From Aliiroseovarius sp. S1123 (GTDB lineage: Bacteria; Pseudomonadota; Alphaproteobacteria; Rhodobacterales; Rhodobacteraceae), in the NCBI RefSeq assembly GCF_023015885.1, contig NZ_JALKBE010000010.1, forward strand, positions 57,972 through 121,971: DNA of 64,000 bases. The letters are read 5' to 3'. A program made the position numbers and the translations under genes. Positions 54,344 through 63,881 of this stretch are shown here, one piece after another. Each line of letters starts with the position of its first letter. Positions within the stretch are counted from its first letter, which is position 1. The notes under the pieces are model-generated. The model was not told where the DNA came from. It worked only from the letters and a program-made list of their open reading frames with translations, and searched no databases.

Positions 54344-55105
54344 ATGATCCGTAAATCCCTTCTGGCCGCCCGTGTCCCTTACCAGCCGCCCGGGGGCTTC
54401 CGCTTTGGAAACCCGAACGTGGATGATTGGGAGGGCAAGGTGAACGCGTGGCCGTTGGGTGATGGGCTGATTGATTATGTCGCTGCCGAATTTTGGTGCG
54501 AATGACGAGAACCCGTTTTCGGCCGCGAATGTCATTGCCAGACCCAAGCTGAGCGTGTGTGGGGCGATGATCGACGCCACCACCATCACGCCCGACCTGC
54601 TGGAAAGTCTGCACGAGGTTGAGGGCATCGAGGCCAACGTTGCCACTGGATACCACGCTATCGCGTTCCTTTTGTGGGCGCAGGATCTGTTGGGCACGGA
54701 TCATGGCGCGAGGATGCGCCCCGCGACCGACTATGACACTGCGAACTGCACGGGCGGCAATTGTGGCCACCGTGCGCAATATCTTATGGCTGCCACAGAC
54801 CTGCTGTTCTCGGATCTGGAAAATGCGGTGCAAACTGGTTCGAGGACGGGCAGGGCCGCATTGACGTGATGACGGATGTGTCGCAGGGCATCTCTATGGC
54901 GCAGACCGGCATCGGGTCTCTGTCTATGGTGAACAGGCTGGCGAGCGTATGAAGCTGGGTCTGCTGCTGAACGACCCTGAAGAGGAGCGACTGCTTCTCG
55001 GACAACACCCGCAACTCGCACAATTTCGACGGGTTGGGCATAGGTAACGTCTGTACGGGCCGCTATGTCCGCATGGATGGGGCGGTTGTCAGAGGGGCGT
55101 CCTTT
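54344..55105 (+). pseudogene. Decayed imelysin (iron-regulated lipoprotein) gene
   Basis: Fragments in three frames line up with an imelysin-family protein: FRFGNPNVDDWEGKVNAWPL in one frame to about 54505, then ENPFSAAN, TPDLLESLHEVEGIEANVATG, AIAFLLWAQDL and TANCTGGNC in a second frame (54490-54830), a third-frame piece near 54835-54950, then ERMKLGLLLNDPEEE, and after another shift CFSDNT and GRYVRMDGAVV to about 55105. The signal peptide and the last third are missing, so it is not functional. Imelysins are outer-membrane or periplasmic, often iron-regulated. The remaining sequence up to 55172 holds no gene. Confidence 0.85.
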
Positions 55106-55172
55106 TTCGTCTGCCCGATTGACATTTCCTGGCCCATGCCTGACCTCTGTCTGACGGATCAGGGAGGCGCGC

Positions 55173-58100
55173 ATGTCGGACAGCAAGTGGGAGTTCTGGG
55201 TGGATCGTGGCGGCACGTTCACCGACATTGTGGCGCGTGACCCAGAAGGCGGACTGCAAAGCCATAAGCTCCTCAGTGAAAACCCCGAACGCTACCCGGA
55301 CGCTGCTGTGCAGGGTATCCGCGAGTTGTTGGGGCTTGAGCCCGGTCAGCCGATCCCGGACGGGGCGATTGCCTCGGTCAAGATGGGGACGACGGTGGCG
55401 ACCAATGCGCTTTTGGAACGTAAGGGCGACGACACGCTGCTTCTGATTACCAAAGGCTTCGGAGATCTGCTGCGCATCGGCTATCAGACCCGTCCGCGCC
55501 TGTTCGACCTACATATCAAGCGCCCAGACCTGCTGTATGCAGAGGTCGAGGAAGTGGACGAGCGGTTGGACGCGGATGGCAATGTCTTGCGCGCCATTGA
55601 TGAAGGCGCCGTTCGCGCGGTGCTGCAACGCCATTTCGATGCGGGAATTCGTGGTGTCGCCATCGCCTTCCTGCATGGCTATCTGAACCCGACCCACGAG
55701 GCGCAGGTGGCTCAGATCGCGTGCGAGATCGGCTATACGCAGGTGTCGGAAAGCCACGCGGTCTCGCGCCTGTCGAAGCTGGTCAGCAGGGGTGATACAA
55801 CGGTGGTCGATGCTTATCTATCTCCCATCCTGCGCCGCTATGTGGATCAAGTCGCGGGGGCATTGGACATCGGCACGGCCTGTGACCGGCTTCTGTTTAT
55901 GCAGTCGAACGGTGGCCTAACCGATGCCGCTATGTTCCAGGGCAAAGACGCGATCCTGTCTGGCCCGGCGGGTGGGATCGTCGGCATGGTCAAGACGGGC
56001 GAGGTTGCCGGGTATGATCACCTGATCGGGTTCGACATGGGCGGGACCTCGACCGATGTCAGCCACTACGCGGGCAGCTATGAACGCAGTTTCGAGACCG
56101 AGGTTGCGGGCGTGCGTATGCGCGCGCCTATGATGGAAATCCATACGGTTGCGGCGGGTGGTGGCTCGATCTGTCAGTTCCGCGATGGGCGCTTTCAAGT
56201 TGGGCCGGAAAGTGCTGGTGCCAATCCGGGGCCAGCCGCGTACCGTCGCGGCGGACCGCTGACGGTGACGGATTGCAACGTCATGCTGGGCCGCTTGCAG
56301 CCCGCTCATTTCCCGCATGTCTTCGGACCGAATGGCGATCAGCCGCTGGACGCGGATGTTGTGCGCCATAAGTTCGAAGCGCTGGCGCAAGACATCGCCA
56401 CCGAGACCGGCCAACCCGCCCAGTCGCCCGAGGACGTGGCGCGTGGTTTCCTGCGCATTGCCGTCGACAACATGGCCAACGCGATCAAGAAAATCAGCGT
56501 CGAACGCGGCCATGATGTGACGCGTTACGTGCTGCAATGTTTTGGCGGGGCCGGTGGGCAGCATGCCTGTCTGGTTGCCGATGCGCTGGGTATGAAGACG
56601 GTATTCCTGCACCCCTTCGCGGGCGTCTTGTCCGCTTACGGCATGGGGCTGGCTGAAATCCGCGCCCTGCGGCAAGAGCAGTTCGACGCGGCGCTGGATG
56701 TCGAGGACGAGGCCGCGTCACGGTTGCAGGCCTTGGCGGCGGACGCACAGGCCGAGGTCGCCAAGCAGGGCGTCACCGACATTCAAATCGAGCGTATCGC
56801 GCATCTACGCTATGACGGCTCGCATCAGGCGTTAGAGGTGCCGTTTGGCGATGCCGCGCAGATGCGCGCGGATTTCGAAGCAGCGCATGAGGCGCGCTTT
56901 GGCTTCCACTCTCCCGAACGTGCGATCCTGTTCGAGGTGCTGGCCGTTGAGGCGATCGGAACATCGGGCGAAGCGCCGCGCGGGCATGTCACCATCGGCA
57001 ATGACCAACCTGATGACACCGTGCAGCTGTGCACCGAAGAGGGCTGGCAGAACGTCCCCCTATACGACCGCGCGAACCTGTCGGCCGAGGCCCGCATTCC
57101 CGGCCCAGCGATCATCCGCGAGACCACAGGCACCAACATGATCGAACCGGGTTGGCAGGCGCGCCAAGACGCGCATGGGAACCTGATCCTCGAACGGGTC
57201 GCCATGCTTGCCCGCGACCACGCGGCTGGGACGGATGTAGATCCGGTGCTGCTGGAGGTCTTCAACAACCTTTTCATGTCGGTGGCTGACCAGATGGGCG
57301 CGACGCTGGCCAATACCTCGTGGTCGGTAAATATCAAGGAACGTCTGGATTTCTCTTGCGCGATCTTTGATGTATCGGGCGATCTGGTCGCGAACGCACC
57401 GCATGTGCCGGTGCATCTGGGATCCATGTCCGACAGCATCCGCACGGTGATGCGCGACAACGCAGGACAGGTAAAGCCGGGCGACGCGTTTGTGCTGAAC
57501 AGCCCCTTCAACGGCGGCACCCACTTGCCGGATGTGACCGTCGTGACGCCGGTCTTCGTGGGCGACAGCATCGCCTTCTGGCTGGGCTCTCGTGGCCACC
57601 ACGCCGATATTGGAGGGCGCACGCCGGGCTCTGGCCCGCCCGACAGCACGCATATCGAACACGAAGGCGTGCTGATCGAGAACACGCGTCTGGTGGCCGA
57701 AGGGCAGCTGCTTGAGGACGATATGCGCGCGCTGCTGGCCTCGGGCCGGTATCCCTGCCGAAACATCGACCAGAATATGGCGGACCTAAAGGCGCAGGTT
57801 GCTGCGAACGAGACCGGGCGGCAGGCGTTGTTGGGTGTGGTGGACCACTATGGCTTGGGTATTGTGCAGGCTTACATGGGCCATGTGCAGGCCAACGCGG
57901 AAGAAAGCGTGCGCCGCGTGATTGATCGTCTGCGCGATGGGGCGTTCACCTATCCGATGGATGGTGGGTCCGAAATTCACGTCGCCGTCAGCGTCGATAA
58001 GGGGTCGCGCTCGGCCACGGTGGATTTCACCGGGACATCGGACCAGCAAGCGGGCAACTATAACGCGCCCCTGTCGATCAGCCGCGCCGTGGTGCTTTAT

Positions 58101-58763
58101 GTGTTCCGCACGCTGGTGGGCGCGGATATCCCGCTGAACGAAGGTTGTTTGGCACCACTGAATATCATCGTGCCCGAAGGCTCTATGCTGAACCCGCGCT
58201 ATCCGGCGGCGGTGATTTCCGGCAATACCGAGGTCAGTCAGGCCGCCTGTAACGCGCTTTATGGGGCACTTGGTGTGATCGCTGGATCGCAAGGCACGAT
58301 GAATAATTTCATCTGGGGGAATGAGGCCTTCCAGAACTATGAAACCATCGCAGGCGGCACCGGGGCGGGGCCGGGTTTTGACGGGTGTGACGGGGTGCAA
58401 AGCCACATGACCAACACCCGCATGACCGATCCCGAGATCTTGGAAAAGCGCTTCCCGGTACGGCTCGAGGCGTTCACGCTGCGGGCAGGCTCTGGCGGGG
58501 CGGGGCAGTGGCGTGGCGGCGACGGGGTTGTACGGCGGCTGCGGTTCCTTGAGCCCGTGACGGTGACGACGCTAAGCTCTCACCGTGTGGTGCCACCCTT
58601 CGGAGGCGCCGGTGGGAGGCCCGGTGAAGTGGGCGTCAACACGGCCGAAAAGGCCGATGGCACCCGCATTCCGATGCCGGGCAACGGCGAGGTCGCGCTG
58701 AACCCCGGTGATCTGTTCGAGATGTGCACACCCGGAGGAGGTGGCTGGGGAGACCCTGCCTAA
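55173..58763 (+). CDS. Hydantoinase/5-oxoprolinase, HyuA-HyuB fusion
   Basis: A 1196-residue protein. The N-terminal half (1-690) is a hydantoinase A domain: [44 protein letters not shown], and [19 protein letters not shown]. The C-terminal half is hydantoinase B (from about 695, [44 protein letters not shown]). ATP-dependent 5-oxoprolinases and N-methylhydantoinases share this build; the single-chain form is usual for 5-oxoprolinase. GGGAGG precedes the ATG. The imelysin remnant ends about 70 bp upstream, and a bidirectional terminator follows. Confidence 0.88.
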   Translation: MSDSKWEFWVDRGGTFTDIVARDPEGGLQSHKLLSENPERYPDAAVQGIRELLGLEPGQPIPDGAIASVKMGTTVATNALLERKGDDTLLLITKGFGDLLRIGYQTRPRLFDLHIKRPDLLYAEVEEVDERLDADGNVLRAIDEGAVRAVLQRHFDAGIRGVAIAFLHGYLNPTHEAQVAQIACEIGYTQVSESHAVSRLSKLVSRGDTTVVDAYLSPILRRYVDQVAGALDIGTACDRLLFMQSNGGLTDAAMFQGKDAILSGPAGGIVGMVKTGEVAGYDHLIGFDMGGTSTDVSHYAGSYERSFETEVAGVRMRAPMMEIHTVAAGGGSICQFRDGRFQVGPESAGANPGPAAYRRGGPLTVTDCNVMLGRLQPAHFPHVFGPNGDQPLDADVVRHKFEALAQDIATETGQPAQSPEDVARGFLRIAVDNMANAIKKISVERGHDVTRYVLQCFGGAGGQHACLVADALGMKTVFLHPFAGVLSAYGMGLAEIRALRQEQFDAALDVEDEAASRLQALAADAQAEVAKQGVTDIQIERIAHLRYDGSHQALEVPFGDAAQMRADFEAAHEARFGFHSPERAILFEVLAVEAIGTSGEAPRGHVTIGNDQPDDTVQLCTEEGWQNVPLYDRANLSAEARIPGPAIIRETTGTNMIEPGWQARQDAHGNLILERVAMLARDHAAGTDVDPVLLEVFNNLFMSVADQMGATLANTSWSVNIKERLDFSCAIFDVSGDLVANAPHVPVHLGSMSDSIRTVMRDNAGQVKPGDAFVLNSPFNGGTHLPDVTVVTPVFVGDSIAFWLGSRGHHADIGGRTPGSGPPDSTHIEHEGVLIENTRLVAEGQLLEDDMRALLASGRYPCRNIDQNMADLKAQVAANETGRQALLGVVDHYGLGIVQAYMGHVQANAEESVRRVIDRLRDGAFTYPMDGGSEIHVAVSVDKGSRSATVDFTGTSDQQAGNYNAPLSISRAVVLYVFRTLVGADIPLNEGCLAPLNIIVPEGSMLNPRYPAAVISGNTEVSQAACNALYGALGVIAGSQGTMNNFIWGNEAFQNYETIAGGTGAGPGFDGCDGVQSHMTNTRMTDPEILEKRFPVRLEAFTLRAGSGGAGQWRGGDGVVRRLRFLEPVTVTTLSSHRVVPPFGGAGGRPGEVGVNTAEKADGTRIPMPGNGEVALNPGDLFEMCTPGGGGWGDPA

Positions 58764-58780
58764 CTCTTTGATGCAAAAGA

Positions 58781-58807
58781 AAACGGGCGCCACGTCGGCG
58801 CCCGTTT
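58781..58807. terminator. Bidirectional terminator between the oxoprolinase gene and znuA
   Basis: An 11-bp perfect stem (AAACGGGCGCC, 58781-58791, with GGCGCCCGTTT, 58797-58807) and a 5-nt loop, with T-rich flanks in both directions, lies between two convergent genes. Confidence 0.9.
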
Positions 58808-58811
58808 CTGT

Positions 58812-59783
58812 TTACTTGCCTTCCAGACAGGTGGCGATTGTCTCCGCCGTGCTCCACATCAGGTTCTCATAGAGCATCGGGCCAATTTCAATTGTCGATC
58901 CGCCGGGGTCCAGTACTGCAGTGCCCGCGCCAGCGCTCTTCGCCAGCTCAAGCACCTGCGTTTCACCCTGCGCCGGCTCTGAGAAGATGCAGGACACGTC
59001 GCCATGTTCGATCCGCTCGGCGATTTCAGCCAACTGCGCGGCCGAGGGCGTCGCTGCGTCTCCTTCGCGGATGGATCCAAGATTGTTCAGCTTGAAGTGA
59101 TCCGTGAAATAGCCAAGCGCATCGTGGAACAGGACGAACCCTTTGGCTTGCACCGGAGCAAGCCTTGCCTGAATGCGGCTGTCCAGCGCGGCGATGCTCT
59201 CTTGCGCCATATGGGCGTTCTCGTGATAGCGTGCAGCGTTCTCGGGGTCCAGTTCTGCCAGCTCTTCGGCAATGGCCTCAAGCCACACTTGTGCGTTCAG
59301 GGGCGACAACCAAGCGTGTGGATCGACACCTTCGACATGCGCATCGCTTTCATGATCATCGTGTGTTTCATGGTCGTCTTGGTTGTGATCATCATGGTCG
59401 TGATCATCATGCTTTTCGCCGTCATGCGCGTCGTGTTCGTGATCATGTCCTCCTTCGCGCAACACTGTTCCCGCCGCGGATAACAGCGCCAGGCTGTGAC
59501 CCAGCGATGCCCCATCGACTGCCCGCTCTAGCCACGGGGTCATGGCCGGACCAACCCAGATCAGCAGATCAGCATCCGACAAGGATCGCATCTGGGATGG
59601 GCGCAACTGGAACCCATGCGGATCTGCGCCTTGGGGCAGAAGCAACTCCGGCGCGCCTACGCCGTCCATCACCTGCGCGGCAAGCGAATGGATGGGGGCG
59701 AAATCGGTCACGACGTTCGGCGTTTCTGCCATCAGCAACGACGGGCTAAGGCACAGCGCAATCGTGGTGCGGGTCAGGGTCAT
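58812..59783 (-). CDS. znuA: Zinc ABC transporter substrate-binding protein
   Basis: The 323-residue protein has a signal peptide (about 1-18, cleaved near MAETPN), the metal-site His in IHSLAAQVM and LPQGADPHGFQLRPSQ, and VDPHAWLSP. Between about 110 and 150 there is a long loop with dozens of His and Asp residues (EHDAHDGEKHDDHDH), typical of ZnuA. It captures periplasmic zinc for ZnuBC. Divergent from zur across a Zur-like box. Confidence 0.95.
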   Translation of the reverse strand: MTLTRTTIALCLSPSLLMAETPNVVTDFAPIHSLAAQVMDGVGAPELLLPQGADPHGFQLRPSQMRSLSDADLLIWVGPAMTPWLERAVDGASLGHSLALLSAAGTVLREGGHDHEHDAHDGEKHDDHDHDDHNQDDHETHDDHESDAHVEGVDPHAWLSPLNAQVWLEAIAEELAELDPENAARYHENAHMAQESIAALDSRIQARLAPVQAKGFVLFHDALGYFTDHFKLNNLGSIREGDAATPSAAQLAEIAERIEHGDVSCIFSEPAQGETQVLELAKSAGAGTAVLDPGGSTIEIGPMLYENLMWSTAETIATCLEGK

Positions 59784-59803
59784 CGGGGCTTGCTCCGGGA
59801 TTT

Positions 59804-59822
59804 GTAATGTTATATCATTTAA
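59804..59822. promoter_or_regulatory. Zur-like operator in the znuA-zur intergenic region
   Basis: GTAATGTTATATCATTTAA contains the near-palindrome AATGtTATAtCATT (59806-59819), close to the E. coli Zur core AATGTTATA-N-TATAACATT. GATAATATTAC (59830-59840) nearby may be a second half or second site. The 76-bp region serves both promoters. Confidence 0.7.
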
Positions 59823-59859
59823 TGAAGGTGATAATATTACACAACTCAGGTGTCAACCC

Positions 59860-60348
59860 ATGTCGGATCCCGCCAGCGCGTTTCACAGTCATGACCATTC
59901 CACATGCTCCAGCGAAGCGCTGACCCGCGCCGAAGAGATCTGCCGCGAGGCAGGTGCTCGGTTGACGCCGGTCCGACGCCGCACGTTGGAAATCCTTCTG
60001 GAAGAACACCGGGCGATGGGGGCCTATGATGTTCTAGAGCGTCTGGCCGAAGATGGGTTCGGAAGCCAGCCCCCTGTTGCCTATCGGGCCTTGGAATTCC
60101 TTGTGGATCAAGGGCTTGCCCACCGTATCCGGAGACTGAATGCTTTCGCCGCGTGCACGAATTTCGAGCGTGACCACGCGCCTGCTTTCTTTATCTGCAA
60201 GACCTGCAAGGCCGTGGCCGAGATACCGGCAACAGCGCTGCGCACAATGATCAACGACGCCGGGGCGAAAATGGGATTTGCCGTCGAGCGTGCTAATGTC
60301 GAAGCCTTAGGCCTTTGCCCCTCTTGTCAGGATGAGGCCGCCGCATGA
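59860..60348 (+). CDS. zur: Fur family zinc-uptake regulator
   Basis: A 162-residue Fur-family repressor. Start at the ATG at 59860 (MSDPASAFHSHDHSTCSS). Winged helix about 25-90 (RLTPVRRRTLEILLEEHRAM; QPPVAYRALEFL), metal site HAPAFFICKTCKAVAE (CxxC about 112), and CPSC at the C-terminus for structural zinc. Genomic position with znuACB and the site at 59804 identifies it as Zur rather than Fur. The stop overlaps znuC (ATGA). Confidence 0.93.
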   Translation: MSDPASAFHSHDHSTCSSEALTRAEEICREAGARLTPVRRRTLEILLEEHRAMGAYDVLERLAEDGFGSQPPVAYRALEFLVDQGLAHRIRRLNAFAACTNFERDHAPAFFICKTCKAVAEIPATALRTMINDAGAKMGFAVERANVEALGLCPSCQDEAAA

Positions 60349-61124
60349 CATTGATCGAGGCCAAAGACCTGACCGTGCGCCACGGAGCGCAATTGGTTCT
60401 GGACCGGGTCAATATCTCGGTTGCGCCGGGCGAGATCGTCACCATTGTTGGCCCCAACGGATCGGGCAAGACATCGCTTCTGCGCGCGCTTCTGGGGCTG
60501 ACGCCTTCCAAGGGGAAGGTCACGCGGAATGCGGGGCTGGTGGTTGGCTACGTTCCTCAGAAGCTGGCGCTGGACCCAACCCTGCCGCTGCCCGTGCGCA
60601 GCTTTCTGAACCTACCAACATCACATACATCTCAGCAGATCGCCGATATGCTGGATCGTGTCGGCGTGCCGGGGATCGAAACGCGCCAAGTGGCGGATCT
60701 GTCCGGCGGCCAATTGCAGCGCGTTCTTTTGGCGCGCGCCTTGTTGGAGACCCCTGATATCCTGATTCTGGACGAACCGACGCAAGGGCTGGACCAGATG
60801 GGCGAGGCCGGGTTTTATCGCCTGATCGAGGATGTGCGCCGCGACACAGGCGTCGCGGTCCTGATGGTCTCGCATGATCTGCACGTGGTGATGAGCGCCT
60901 CGGACCGGGTGATCTGCCTGAATGGCCATATCTGCTGCGAGGGCAAGCCCCACGTAGTGCAGAACGCCCCCGAATATCGCGCGCTGTTTGGCCACGGCAC
61001 GCAAGGCGCGCTGGCCTTGTATCAGCACGCGCATGATCATGATCATGATTGCGGGCATGACCACGGCCATGATCACCATCACGCTCACGACACAGCGACG
61101 GACGAGGTTGAACATGCTGGATGA
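60345..61124 (+). CDS. znuC: Zinc ABC transporter ATPase with His-rich tail
   Basis: A 259-residue ATPase: Walker A GPNGSGKTSLLRA (about 36-48), signature LSGGQLQRVLLARA, Walker B LILDEPTQGLDQ, switch His in VSHDLHVV. The C-terminus (about 227-252) is almost only His and Asp (HAHDHDHDCGHDHGHD) and should bind zinc in the cytoplasm, perhaps as a sensor or buffer. Overlaps zur by 4 bp and znuB by 11. Confidence 0.94.
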   Translation: MTLIEAKDLTVRHGAQLVLDRVNISVAPGEIVTIVGPNGSGKTSLLRALLGLTPSKGKVTRNAGLVVGYVPQKLALDPTLPLPVRSFLNLPTSHTSQQIADMLDRVGVPGIETRQVADLSGGQLQRVLLARALLETPDILILDEPTQGLDQMGEAGFYRLIEDVRRDTGVAVLMVSHDLHVVMSASDRVICLNGHICCEGKPHVVQNAPEYRALFGHGTQGALALYQHAHDHDHDCGHDHGHDHHHAHDTATDEVEHAG

Positions 61125-61911
61125 TTTCCTTGTACGTGCGGTGCTGGCGGGGTTCGGCCTGTCCATCGCAACGGGTCCTCTGGGCGCTTTTGTCGTGTGG
61201 CGACGGATGGCCTATTTCGGAGACGCCACGGCCCATGCCGCCATTCTAGGGGTGGCCCTTGCCTTGATCTTTTCGCTACCGATCAGCCTTGGCACATTGA
61301 TCGTCGCCTTGGCTATGGCAGGTGCGATCAGCTTGATGATGGCGCAGGGGCAGTCGCCCGACAGCGGGCTGGGCGTGTTGTCTTTCGGGGCGCTTGCGAC
61401 GGGTCTGGTCGCGATTTCCTTTGTGCCCAAAGTACGGGTTGATCTGTCCGCCTATCTGTTCGGAGATATCCTGACCGTCACCCGTTCCGATCTGTTGTTG
61501 ATTTGGGGCGGTGCTGGCCTGATTGCCGTAGTGATTGCGTGGCGCTGGTCCAAGTTGCTGCTGTCCACGCTCAGCGCGGATTTGGCGGCGGCGTCCGGAG
61601 TGAAACCGCACCGCGAAAGCCTTGTCATCACGGTGTCCATCGCCCTTGTGGTGGCGGTGTCGTTGAAGGTCGTGGGCGCGCTTCTGGTCTCGGCCATGCT
61701 GATTATCCCGGCAACCGCTGCCCGTCGTGTGTCGTCGTCTCCGGTGCAGATGGTCCTTGCCGCGGTTATGGTCAGTTGGGTGGCCAGCGGGGCAGGGCTT
61801 TGGGCGTCGCTTCGGCTTGATACACCTGCGGGTCCGTCGATCATCGTCGCAGCAGCGTTGATCTTTGTACTGACTACCGGCTATAGGACAATCCGCACCC
61901 CATCCGCTTGA
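61114..61911 (+). CDS. znuB: Zinc ABC transporter permease
   Basis: A 265-residue ABC-3 family permease with about eight helices (MLDDFLVRAVLAGFGLSIA, GPLGAFVVWRRMAYFGDATAHAAILG). GDATAHAA is the coupling-loop signature of the family. Start at the ATG at 61114, in frame 11 bp before the znuC stop; upstream in-frame starts at 60988 overlap the znuC His tail. Completes zur-znuC-znuB. Confidence 0.94.
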   Translation: MLDDFLVRAVLAGFGLSIATGPLGAFVVWRRMAYFGDATAHAAILGVALALIFSLPISLGTLIVALAMAGAISLMMAQGQSPDSGLGVLSFGALATGLVAISFVPKVRVDLSAYLFGDILTVTRSDLLLIWGGAGLIAVVIAWRWSKLLLSTLSADLAAASGVKPHRESLVITVSIALVVAVSLKVVGALLVSAMLIIPATAARRVSSSPVQMVLAAVMVSWVASGAGLWASLRLDTPAGPSIIVAAALIFVLTTGYRTIRTPSA

Positions 61912-61923
61912 TAGGACAGCTTT

Positions 61924-62790
61924 ATGACGGCCACGCTGGATCGCGCCTTCTCGATCGCCGCAAAGCGCAAACCGCGCGTTGTCTTTCCCGAGATGGAAGA
62001 TTCACGTATTTCCGAGGCCGCCGCGCGGTTGCAGGCCGACGGCTTGGCCCAGCCAGTTACGCTTGTCGAGCGGTCCCAACATCATGTGGAGGCACTGACC
62101 TCGAACCGGGCGATGCGCAGTTCTATTGCCAGTCGGTTGCTGCAACGGCCCCTTATGCGCGCGGCCGCCATGGTTGCGACGGGCGAGGCCGACTTGATGG
62201 TTGCAGGGGCCATTGCCCCCACCCGTCGCGTGATCGAGGCCGCGTCGATGGTGATCGGGCTGGAAGAGGGCATCCAAACCCCGTCCAGCTATTTCCTGAT
62301 GGTTCTTCCGGATGGGCAAGAGTTTATCTTTTCCGACTGCGCGGTGAATGTTGCGCCGACAGCGGGGGAACTGGCGGATATCGCCACGACAAGTGCCAAA
62401 ACGGCGAAGTCCCTACTGGGTCGGGCAGATGTCGCGCTTCTGTCCTTCTCGACCGGGTACTCCGGCGCAGGAGAAAGCGTCGAGAAGGTGCGCGAGGCGG
62501 CCTTTGTTACGGGGTTTCCCGGCCCGATACAGGCGGACGCTGCCTTGGATATTGTGACGGCGCAGAAGAAACAGGCGGCGATGGATCGACGCGCCAATGT
62601 GCTGATTTTCCCGGATCTGGATGCGGGCAACATTGCTTACAAGCTGTTGGTGCAACTGGCCGGCGCCAAAGCTTATGGCCCGATCCTTCAAGGCTTCCGA
62701 AAACCGATCTGTGATCTAAGCCGCGGCGCAACTGTAGACGAGATCGTAGCTGCGACAGTTCTGTCGATCGCGGGCTCGGACGGGCAATAG
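61924..62790 (+). CDS. Phosphate acyltransferase family protein (Pta-like), short form
   Basis: A 288-residue phosphotransacetylase-fold protein: RKPRVVFPEMEDSRISEAA, EADLMVAGAIAPTRRVIEAA, FSDCAVNVAPTAGELADIA, VLIFPDLDAGNIAYKLLVQLAG. It is some 40 residues shorter than Pta and shares these blocks with its convergent neighbour at 62794-63798. Starts 12 bp after znuB, so it may be co-transcribed with the zinc genes. It ends 3 bp from the pta stop. Substrate (acetyl, butyryl or another acyl) is unknown. Confidence 0.8.
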   Translation: MTATLDRAFSIAAKRKPRVVFPEMEDSRISEAAARLQADGLAQPVTLVERSQHHVEALTSNRAMRSSIASRLLQRPLMRAAAMVATGEADLMVAGAIAPTRRVIEAASMVIGLEEGIQTPSSYFLMVLPDGQEFIFSDCAVNVAPTAGELADIATTSAKTAKSLLGRADVALLSFSTGYSGAGESVEKVREAAFVTGFPGPIQADAALDIVTAQKKQAAMDRRANVLIFPDLDAGNIAYKLLVQLAGAKAYGPILQGFRKPICDLSRGATVDEIVAATVLSIAGSDGQ

Positions 62791-62793
62791 AGG

Positions 62794-63798
62794 CTATTCG
62801 TTGTCGCTGGCTTGTGCGGCGGTGACAGCAATCATGTGCAGGATATCCTCGGATGAACATCCGCGTGACAGGTCGTTGGCCGGTTTGGCCAACCCCTGAA
62901 GGATCGGCCCAATCGCCTCGGCCCCGCCCATGCGTTGGGCGATCTTATAGGCGATGTTTCCGCTTTCCAGATTGGGAAAGATGAAGATATTTGCGTTGCC
63001 GTGAAGGGGGCTATCTTCGGCTTTGCGCGCTGCCACGTCTGGGTCGAACGCCGCATCGAATTGCAGTTCGCCGTCAATAATCAGATCCGGTGCGCGGGTG
63101 CGGGCGGTTTCGGTTGCGGCCACGACCTTGGATACCGCGTCGTGTTCCGCACTGCCATGGGTCGAGAAGGACAGCATGGCCACTCGGGGAGTTTCGCCGA
63201 TCAGGCGCTCGAACGAATGTGCCGAACTAAGGGCGATCTGGGCCATTTCGTCGGCGGACGGATCCACCACCAACCCGCTATCGGCAAAGATCATCGCGCC
63301 CTTGCGATCGTGGTGTTCCTTGCAGAACAGCATAAGGAAAAAGGAAGACACCAGACTTGTGTCCGGTTTGGTGCCGATGATCTGAATGGCCGCGCGTACG
63401 ATGTCGGCCGTGGTCGCAACGGCGCCGCCGACTGTGCCATCTGCATGGCCCGATTTCACCAGAAGGGCCGCAAAGATGTGAGGCAGGTCCACGGCTGCCT
63501 GCGCATCCTCGAGGCTGACCCCCTTATGCTTACGCAGGTCGTGATACAGCGCAGCCAGTTCATCTCGAAGTGGCGAGGATGCCGGGTCGTAGATTTCGAT
63601 TCCGTCGAGGATCTCAAGACCCTGAGCGGAAAATTCGGCTTGAATGGCGGCGGTGGTCCCAACAAGACCAATGCGCGCAATCCCTTGTGTGACCGCCTGA
63701 TGCCCCGCGGTCACGGCGCGCGGGTCGCTGCCTTCGGACAAGATGATCCGCAGATTGGTGCGGGCCGCGTTTCTCAGAAGGGTTTCAAGCGGTTTCAT
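62794..63798 (-). CDS. pta: Phosphate acetyltransferase
   Basis: A 334-residue phosphotransacetylase (LRIILSEGSDPRAVTAG, KSGHADGTVGGAVATTADIVRAA, FADSGLVVDPSADEMAQIA, IFPNLESGNIAYKIAQRMGGAEAIGPILQG). It makes acetyl-CoA from acetyl phosphate and CoA. It follows xsc, whose product is acetyl phosphate, by about 83 bp on the same strand, the taurine and sulfoacetaldehyde arrangement of roseobacters. CGAGG is seen just before the ATG. Confidence 0.94.
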   Translation of the reverse strand: MKPLETLLRNAARTNLRIILSEGSDPRAVTAGHQAVTQGIARIGLVGTTAAIQAEFSAQGLEILDGIEIYDPASSPLRDELAALYHDLRKHKGVSLEDAQAAVDLPHIFAALLVKSGHADGTVGGAVATTADIVRAAIQIIGTKPDTSLVSSFFLMLFCKEHHDRKGAMIFADSGLVVDPSADEMAQIALSSAHSFERLIGETPRVAMLSFSTHGSAEHDAVSKVVAATETARTRAPDLIIDGELQFDAAFDPDVAARKAEDSPLHGNANIFIFPNLESGNIAYKIAQRMGGAEAIGPILQGLAKPANDLSRGCSSEDILHMIAVTAAQASDNE

Positions 63799-63845
63799 CA
63801 GGGCCTCGGGATCAAGGAGGGGCCGGAATTATCCCAGCCCAATGT

Positions 63846-63872
63846 CCGGGCGCGAGGGATCCCCGCGCCCGG
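63846..63872 (-). other. GC-rich hairpin between xsc and pta
   Basis: CCGGGCGCG (63846-63854) pairs perfectly with CGCGCCCGG (63864-63872) around a 9-nt loop that contains GGGATCCC. No T-run follows in the minus direction. It may stabilise the xsc message or lower read-through into pta. Confidence 0.5.
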
Positions 63873-63881
63873 GAGGGTTCA

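Noticed and set aside
54170..54697. Long N-terminal extension of MnmH
   Set aside because: The extension shows no similarity to the family, runs antisense to the imelysin remnant, and a good ribosome-binding site precedes the ATG at 54169.
58900..59515. Open frames on the plus strand within znuA, with Ile/Val-rich stretches like a membrane protein
   Set aside because: These are the antisense of the His/Asp codons in ZnuA; the minus strand carries a full, well-matched znuA with signal peptide.
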